Of a stretch of 64,000 nt of DNA, positions 59,761 through 64,000 are shown in pieces. Source of the stretch: Snodgrassella alvi (lineage in GTDB: Bacteria > Pseudomonadota > Gammaproteobacteria > Burkholderiales > Neisseriaceae). The stretch lies in contig NZ_MEIO01000055.1 of the NCBI RefSeq assembly GCF_002777745.1, positions 1 to 64,000 on the forward strand, given 5' to 3'. The position numbers and the translations under genes are program-made. The notes under the pieces are model-generated. The model had not been told where the DNA came from. It saw only the letters and a program-made list of their open reading frames with translations, and did no database searches. Position 1 is the stretch's first letter. Each line of letters begins with the position of its first letter.

Positions 59761-60624
59761 TTATACTTCTGCGAGTAAATGCAGTGCTTCCTGATACTTT
59801 GCCAGTGTTTTAGCGATAATTTCTGCCGGTATATGCGGTGCTGGCGGCTGTTTGTTCCAACCGGATGCTACCAGCCAGTCGCGGATAAACTGTTTATCAA
59901 ATGAAGGCGGATTGGTACCGACCTGATAATTATCTACTGACCAGAAACGGCTAGAATCCGGAGTAAGCACTTCATCCATTAAGGTTAATGTGCCATTTTC
60001 ATCCAGACCAAATTCAAATTTGGTATCAGCAATAATAATGCCTTTGCTGCGAGCATAAGCTGCTGCTTCAGAGTAAAGCTCAATGGCTTTGGTACTTACT
60101 TGTCTGGTGAGTTCCTCTCCCAGTAGCGCGGCGCATTGTGCCAGACTGATGTTTTCATCATGGTCGCCTACAGCAGCTTTGCTGGACGGAGTAAAAATTA
60201 CTTGCGGCAATTTTTCGGCTTCGCGCAGACCAGTTGGTAATTGAATACCACAAACAGCACCAGTTTGCTGATAATCGTGCCAGCCACTGCCAGAAAGATA
60301 GCCGCGTACGATGGCTTCGATTTTCAGTGGTGTCAACTTCTTTACTACTACTGCACGTTTGGCAATTTTATCAGCCTGCTGGCGCGGCAGCACATCATAA
60401 ACTGTATCACCGGTAAAATGGTTTGGCATGATATGTTGCAGTTTTTTAAACCAGAAATTAGATATCTGGGTGAGAATTTCGCCTTTTTCTGTTATAGGTT
60501 CAGGTAAAATTACATCAAAAGCGGATAAGCGATCGGTGGCTACAATCAGCATGCGCTGTTCATCAATTGCATACAAATCCCGTACTTTACCCGAATATAT
60601 TTTCTTTAATGCCAACTCACTCAT
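59761..60624 (-). CDS. purC: SAICAR synthase
   Basis: 287 residues. Joins CAIR and aspartate with ATP in purine synthesis. [14 protein letters not shown] near residues 8-21, [16 protein letters not shown] near 30-45, [19 protein letters not shown] near 91-109 and [12 protein letters not shown] near 199-210 are diagnostic. This is the longer (about 290-residue) form, unlike the 237-residue E. coli enzyme. Confidence 0.96.
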   Translation of the reverse strand: MSELALKKIYSGKVRDLYAIDEQRMLIVATDRLSAFDVILPEPITEKGEILTQISNFWFKKLQHIMPNHFTGDTVYDVLPRQQADKIAKRAVVVKKLTPLKIEAIVRGYLSGSGWHDYQQTGAVCGIQLPTGLREAEKLPQVIFTPSSKAAVGDHDENISLAQCAALLGEELTRQVSTKAIELYSEAAAYARSKGIIIADTKFEFGLDENGTLTLMDEVLTPDSSRFWSVDNYQVGTNPPSFDKQFIRDWLVASGWNKQPPAPHIPAEIIAKTLAKYQEALHLLAEV

Positions 60625-60847
60625 TATCCATTCCCATTAAACGGCCAATTGCCAAATTATTAATATCTGTGCAAAAACATATCCTTGTGCTAAGGTTGTT
60701 TTTGTGTAACAGATGTTAGCAGTCAATAATTATTTTAACCGATATTGCAACACGGCAGATAATCTGTTTTGCTGCACGATATGGGTTAAATTGGCTGCTG
60801 ATTTTGATATCGTTGATATTTTGATGCCAATTGTAAGGAGAATTACC

Positions 60848-61162
60848 ATGGCTGATTTTGATTCACAAAAAAAAGATTTGATGAAAGAAGTACGCTCTGT
60901 GCTGGATGAAGTTGAAGATTTATATGAAAGTGCCGGTGACAACGGTTCTGAACAGGCTAAAGAATTGAAAGACCAGCTACGCAAAAAACTGGGTAATACC
61001 AAATCTAAATTGAGCGACTTGGAAAGCACACTGGCCGACAAAGCCCGTGCTACAGCCGAGCGCACTGATGAGCTGGTACGTGAACAGCCATATTACGCTA
61101 TGGGTATTGCCGCTGCGGCTGGCTTTATTACCGGACTGATGCTGGGACGCTGCAAACACTGA
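60848..61162 (+). CDS. yqjD: YqjD-type ribosome-associated membrane protein (DUF883)
   Basis: 104 residues from the ATG at 60848, preceded by AAGGAGAATT; the frame is open upstream but that part is leader. An acidic, helical N-terminal region (LMKEVRSVLDEVEDLYESAG) is followed by one C-terminal membrane helix (YYAMGIAAAAGFITGLMLGR) with a basic end. YqjD-like proteins anchor to the inner membrane and associate with ribosomes in stationary phase. First of a three-gene set with yqjE- and yqjK-like genes. Confidence 0.85.
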   Translation: MADFDSQKKDLMKEVRSVLDEVEDLYESAGDNGSEQAKELKDQLRKKLGNTKSKLSDLESTLADKARATAERTDELVREQPYYAMGIAAAAGFITGLMLGRCKH

Positions 61163-61260
61163 ACGTTATCTGTACAGGTTATATTCAGGCAATCCGGCAG
61201 ATATACAGATTGCCTGAATAATTGCCTGAATATGATTCACTCTTTAACGGATACCATTGC

Positions 61261-61674
61261 ATGAGTATAGGTAATCTTGGCCGTGATTTGCGCAAGCTAA
61301 AAATTTGGCTGACATACGGCAGCGAGTTATTGTGGGTTCGTGTACGTATGCTGCGTCTGGATGCCATTGCCCAACTGCAAAGTATTGTTGTATTGATGGT
61401 GCTTGTGGTGCTGGCTGGAGTGATGTTTTTTCTGGGATTTATCAGCCTATTATTCGGCCTGAATACCCTGCTCACACCACAGACCAAAGTATGGGTATTT
61501 TTTGGCATTGCCATTCTGTTTCTGCTTTTAATTCTGCTTATGACGGTTCTGATTATTAAATTATTGCGCAAACAAAGCCAGTTTATGACAGAAACACTGA
61601 CCGCTATAAATGAAGATATAGGCTATCTTAAACGTAGTAACAATGCTAAAGCTAATGGAGAACACAAAATATGA
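61261..61674 (+). CDS. YqjE-like membrane protein (holin-superfamily type)
   Basis: 137 residues from the ATG at 61261. Two hydrophobic helices near residues 42-68 and 80-102 are flanked by charged segments, as in the YqjE/DUF1469 family. It follows the YqjD-like gene by 98 bp and overlaps the next gene by 4 bp (ATGA). Function unknown; the family travels with YqjD. Confidence 0.75.
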   Translation: MSIGNLGRDLRKLKIWLTYGSELLWVRVRMLRLDAIAQLQSIVVLMVLVVLAGVMFFLGFISLLFGLNTLLTPQTKVWVFFGIAILFLLLILLMTVLIIKLLRKQSQFMTETLTAINEDIGYLKRSNNAKANGEHKI

Positions 61675-61964
61675 GTAAATCCAGTAAACTGAATATAGCA
61701 CAGCAACGCGAGCTGCTTGACTTAAAGGCGCAGAGTGCACGATTAAAACTATTAGCTGAACAGCTTAAAAATGGTAAGAATGTTACTAAATCAAACCTGT
61801 GGCAGCGTTCACTAAATATTGTGGACAAAATTCCTGCAGGTGGTTTAGCGCTTAAACTGGCCAACAAACCGAAACGTTGGCGTAATAAGCTCTTGGTAGG
61901 TGCGTTATTAACCACTGCCACTCTGATAGCCAGTAAAATCAATCAATCCATGCGCCGCCCTTAA
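61671..61964 (+). CDS. YqjK-like small protein
   Basis: 97 residues, very basic, with LNIAQQRELLDLKAQSARL at the start and a weak C-terminal hydrophobic helix (LLVGALLTTATLIASK). Its ATG overlaps the previous stop, so it is translated with it. Similarity to YqjK is by position and general shape rather than motif. Confidence 0.7.
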   Translation: MSKSSKLNIAQQRELLDLKAQSARLKLLAEQLKNGKNVTKSNLWQRSLNIVDKIPAGGLALKLANKPKRWRNKLLVGALLTTATLIASKINQSMRRP

Positions 61965-62022
61965 ATTAGTATACTAAATACTGTGAATTCTTCCAGATAC
62001 TCAATCTGCTGCATTCAAAAAT

Positions 62023-62054
62023 AAAAGCCTCCTACTCGCAGTAAGAGGCTTTTA
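62023..62054. terminator. Bidirectional terminator between the yqjD-like operon and dapD
   Basis: AAAAGCCTC and GAGGCTTTT pair over a loop that itself can add TAC/GTA pairs. It lies between two converging genes. Confidence 0.88.
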
Positions 62055-62075
62055 TCCATTCATACAGATTAAAGT

Positions 62076-62894
62076 TTAAATGCCACGTAATAATTCATTC
62101 ACACTTGTCTTGGCACGGGTTTTGGCATCCACTTTTTTCACAATCACAGCACAGTACAGGCTATGGCTGCCATCTTTGGCTGGCAGACTGCCAGATACAA
62201 CTACAGAACCAGCTGGCACGCGGCCATAAGTGATTTCACCGCTTTCACGGTCGTAAATTTTAGTGGACTGACCAATAAACACGCCCATGGAAATTACACT
62301 GCCTTCTTCAACAATCACCCCTTCAACAATTTCCGAACGGGCACCAATAAAGCAGTTATCTTCAATAATGGTTGGTGCCGCCTGTAAAGGTTCCAGTACG
62401 CCACCAATACCCACGCCTCCACTGAGGTGAACATGTTTACCAATCTGAGCACAGGAACCCACAGTCGCCCATGTATCTACCATAGTGCCTTCATCAACAA
62501 ATGCACCGATATTCACAAACGAAGGCATCAGCACTACATTTTTACCTATATGGCTGCCTGCACGCACCACTGCACCCGGTACGGCACGAAAACCAGCTTG
62601 CTGAAATTCAGTTGCCCCCCAGTTGGCAAATTTAGTGGGCACTTTGTCAAAATAGCGGTTTACTGCGTCATCGGTAATTACATTGTCACTGATTCGGAAT
62701 GACAGTAATACTGCTTTTTTTGCCCATTCGTTTACCTGCCACTGATTGCCCTGTTTTTCAGCCACACGCAGACAACCACTATCTAGTTGCTGCAAAGTTT
62801 CTGCTACTGCTTCTTTTACTTCAGCAGTTACAGAAGCCGGAGTAATTTCAGCACGATTCTCAAAAGCAGTTTCAATCACTTGTTGTAAAGACAT
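62076..62894 (-). CDS. dapD: Tetrahydrodipicolinate N-succinyltransferase
   Basis: 272 residues, the standard length. Step of the succinylase branch of lysine and diaminopimelate synthesis. It is a left-handed beta-helix of hexapeptide repeats (for example [37 protein letters not shown]) with the family start [16 protein letters not shown] and [10 protein letters not shown]. It is 15 bp downstream of aat. Confidence 0.96.
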   Translation of the reverse strand: MSLQQVIETAFENRAEITPASVTAEVKEAVAETLQQLDSGCLRVAEKQGNQWQVNEWAKKAVLLSFRISDNVITDDAVNRYFDKVPTKFANWGATEFQQAGFRAVPGAVVRAGSHIGKNVVLMPSFVNIGAFVDEGTMVDTWATVGSCAQIGKHVHLSGGVGIGGVLEPLQAAPTIIEDNCFIGARSEIVEGVIVEEGSVISMGVFIGQSTKIYDRESGEITYGRVPAGSVVVSGSLPAKDGSHSLYCAVIVKKVDAKTRAKTSVNELLRGI

Positions 62895-62909
62895 AAAGTA
62901 TTCCTATAA

Positions 62910-63692
62910 TCAATGATTCAGGTGAATATTATCGCAGGGTAAGGGAACAACGCCATGACTCGCAAGTATCTGTGGCTTAAGAGGTTGCGGCAGCGGCTGT
63001 GCATTAAACTGATACAGGCTGGCAGCAAAATCAGTGAACGGGATTTCCCGTGCACCGAAACTGGCCAAATGACTGGTATAAACCTGACAATCAATCAACG
63101 GTACACCCTGCTGTTGCAAATAACGCACAGCGTGTACAAAGGCTATTTTGGAAGCATCGCCAGCCTGAGCAAACATGGATTCACCATAAAATATCCGTCC
63201 GAGCACTACGCCGTATAAACCGCCGGCCAGAAAGGTTTGTCCGTCTGCATTCTGATACCAGCACTCAAATGAACATGCATGCTGTTGCTGATGCAGCGCG
63301 TAATACGCCTGTTGCATTTCTGGTACCAGCCATGTGCCGTTCTGCCCATTACGGGCCGTATGCGCACAGCAGGCAATCACCTGCCCGAAAGCGTAATTCA
63401 TCGTTACCGCATACGGCTTATTGCGCAGATTTTTCGCCAGTGAGCGGCTGATTTTCAATTCGGCCGGAAACAGAACCATCCGCCGCGCAAAAGCCCACCA
63501 CATGATTGGTTCATCAGGCGCGTACCACGGAAAAATACCCCGCTGGTAAGCTGCCAGTATTCTTGCCGGACACAAGTCACCACCAATGGCTACCAGCCCA
63601 TCACGCTGACGCTGTGCCTGCACAATGTCTGGAAAATCCAGACTTTCGCAGCTCAGTACTGGAATACACGGCAGATATTCAGCCTGACTCAT
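62910..63692 (-). CDS. aat: Leucyl/phenylalanyl-tRNA-protein transferase
   Basis: 260 residues. Adds Leu or Phe to proteins with N-terminal Lys or Arg, marking them for ClpAP. GLVAIGGDLCPARILAAYQRGIFPW near residues 32-56, PIMWWAFARRMVLFP near 62 and the ESMFAQAGDASKIAFVHAV segment are diagnostic. 15 bp before dapD in the same direction; 22 bp after fur. Confidence 0.95.
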   Translation of the reverse strand: MSQAEYLPCIPVLSCESLDFPDIVQAQRQRDGLVAIGGDLCPARILAAYQRGIFPWYAPDEPIMWWAFARRMVLFPAELKISRSLAKNLRNKPYAVTMNYAFGQVIACCAHTARNGQNGTWLVPEMQQAYYALHQQQHACSFECWYQNADGQTFLAGGLYGVVLGRIFYGESMFAQAGDASKIAFVHAVRYLQQQGVPLIDCQVYTSHLASFGAREIPFTDFAASLYQFNAQPLPQPLKPQILASHGVVPLPCDNIHLNH

Positions 63693-63714
63693 GCGCGTAT
63701 TCCCTACTCGCTAT

Positions 63715-64000
63715 TCAAAGGTATTTACTGTCAAACTGTTGACACTCACTACATACACCATACATATACAGCGCATGGTCAACAATACGGTAGCCGTTAT
63801 CATCGGCAATTTTCTTTTGCAGTTTTTCAATTTCTTCGCTGCAAAACTCTGTTACTTTGCCACATTTAATGCAAACCAGATGGTCATGATGACCACCACG
63901 ATTCAGTTCATAAACTGCCTTACCGGTTTCAAAATGATGGCGCAGCAGAATATTGGCTTGTTCAAACTGGGTAAGTACACGGTAAATGGTGGCTACACCG
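63715..64000 (-). CDS. fur: Ferric uptake regulator Fur, 3' part
   Basis: The frame enters at the window edge, so only the last 94 codons are present. [20 protein letters not shown] ends the DNA-binding wing. [16 protein letters not shown] and CSECQQF are the Fur metal sites (zinc CxxC pairs and the His-rich site). It is the expected regulator of the Fur-box-like sites in the iron island. The stop is TGA at 63717-63715. Confidence 0.93.
   Translation of the reverse strand, partial: GVATIYRVLTQFEQANILLRHHFETGKAVYELNRGGHHDHLVCIKCGKVTEFCSEEIEKLQKKIADDNGYRIVDHALYMYGVCSECQQFDSKYL

Overview
The window is chromosomal DNA of a Gram-negative, moderately AT-rich betaproteobacterium. Protein style and gene order (groES-groEL, rpsP-rimM-trmD-rplS, folC-SPOR protein-cvpA-purF, a PilE-type pilin, Neisseria-like SMC, WaaA, Aat and Fur) point to the Neisseriaceae. 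A gut-symbiont genus such as Snodgrassella would fit, but the genus is a guess from general knowledge and cannot be proven from the sequence alone.

Layout. 1-5.9 kb: the end of a large Gln/Ala-rich protein, a membrane protein, and a copper-efflux block (copA, copZ, divergent cueR-like regulator, with a 19-bp-spacer MerR promoter). 6-10.9 kb: smc and waaA. 11.4-12.5 kb: a type IV major pilin gene behind a textbook sigma-54 promoter, and directly upstream a dead full-length pilin copy. 13-22.6 kb: an iron island with a FepA-type receptor, a periplasmic trilactone-type esterase, a siderophore-interacting ferric reductase, a CeuE-like lipoprotein, two FecCD permeases, an ATPase and a small membrane protein, with Fur-box-like sites. 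No siderophore synthesis gene is visible, so the set looks built for taking up catecholate siderophores made by others. 22.9-28.1 kb: hrpA and a phage-type PAPS-reductase-like gene pair. 28.1-34.7 kb: gene-poor, very AT-rich DNA carrying a SulP transporter, a ferritin-like protein and a zinc alcohol dehydrogenase. 34.9-42.4 kb: purF, cvpA, SPOR protein, folC, ygfX-like, an FAD dehydrogenase and rnhA. 42.5-43.8 kb: a decayed IS3-family element. 44.4-53.5 kb: groEL/ES, an RpoE-type sigma factor, tilS, accA, the rpsP operon and purM. 53.6-54.9 kb: a decayed effector-immunity module resembling type VI secretion toxins. 55-58.6 kb: an HPP membrane protein with a divergent TetR regulator, a hydrolase, a 2Fe-2S protein and a spermidine-synthase-like protein. 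59.7-64 kb: purC, a yqjD-yqjE-yqjK-like operon, dapD, aat and the 3' part of fur.

The most informative observations are the sigma-54 pilin promoter plus its pilin pseudogene, the complete Fur-linked siderophore-uptake set, the frameshifted zinc-metallopeptidase effector with an intact immunity lipoprotein and a second effector scrap, an 18-bp perfect palindrome between the TetR and HPP genes, and a 23-nt insertion in the transposase that copies sequence lying just outside the element. No CRISPR array, rRNA or tRNA gene was seen.
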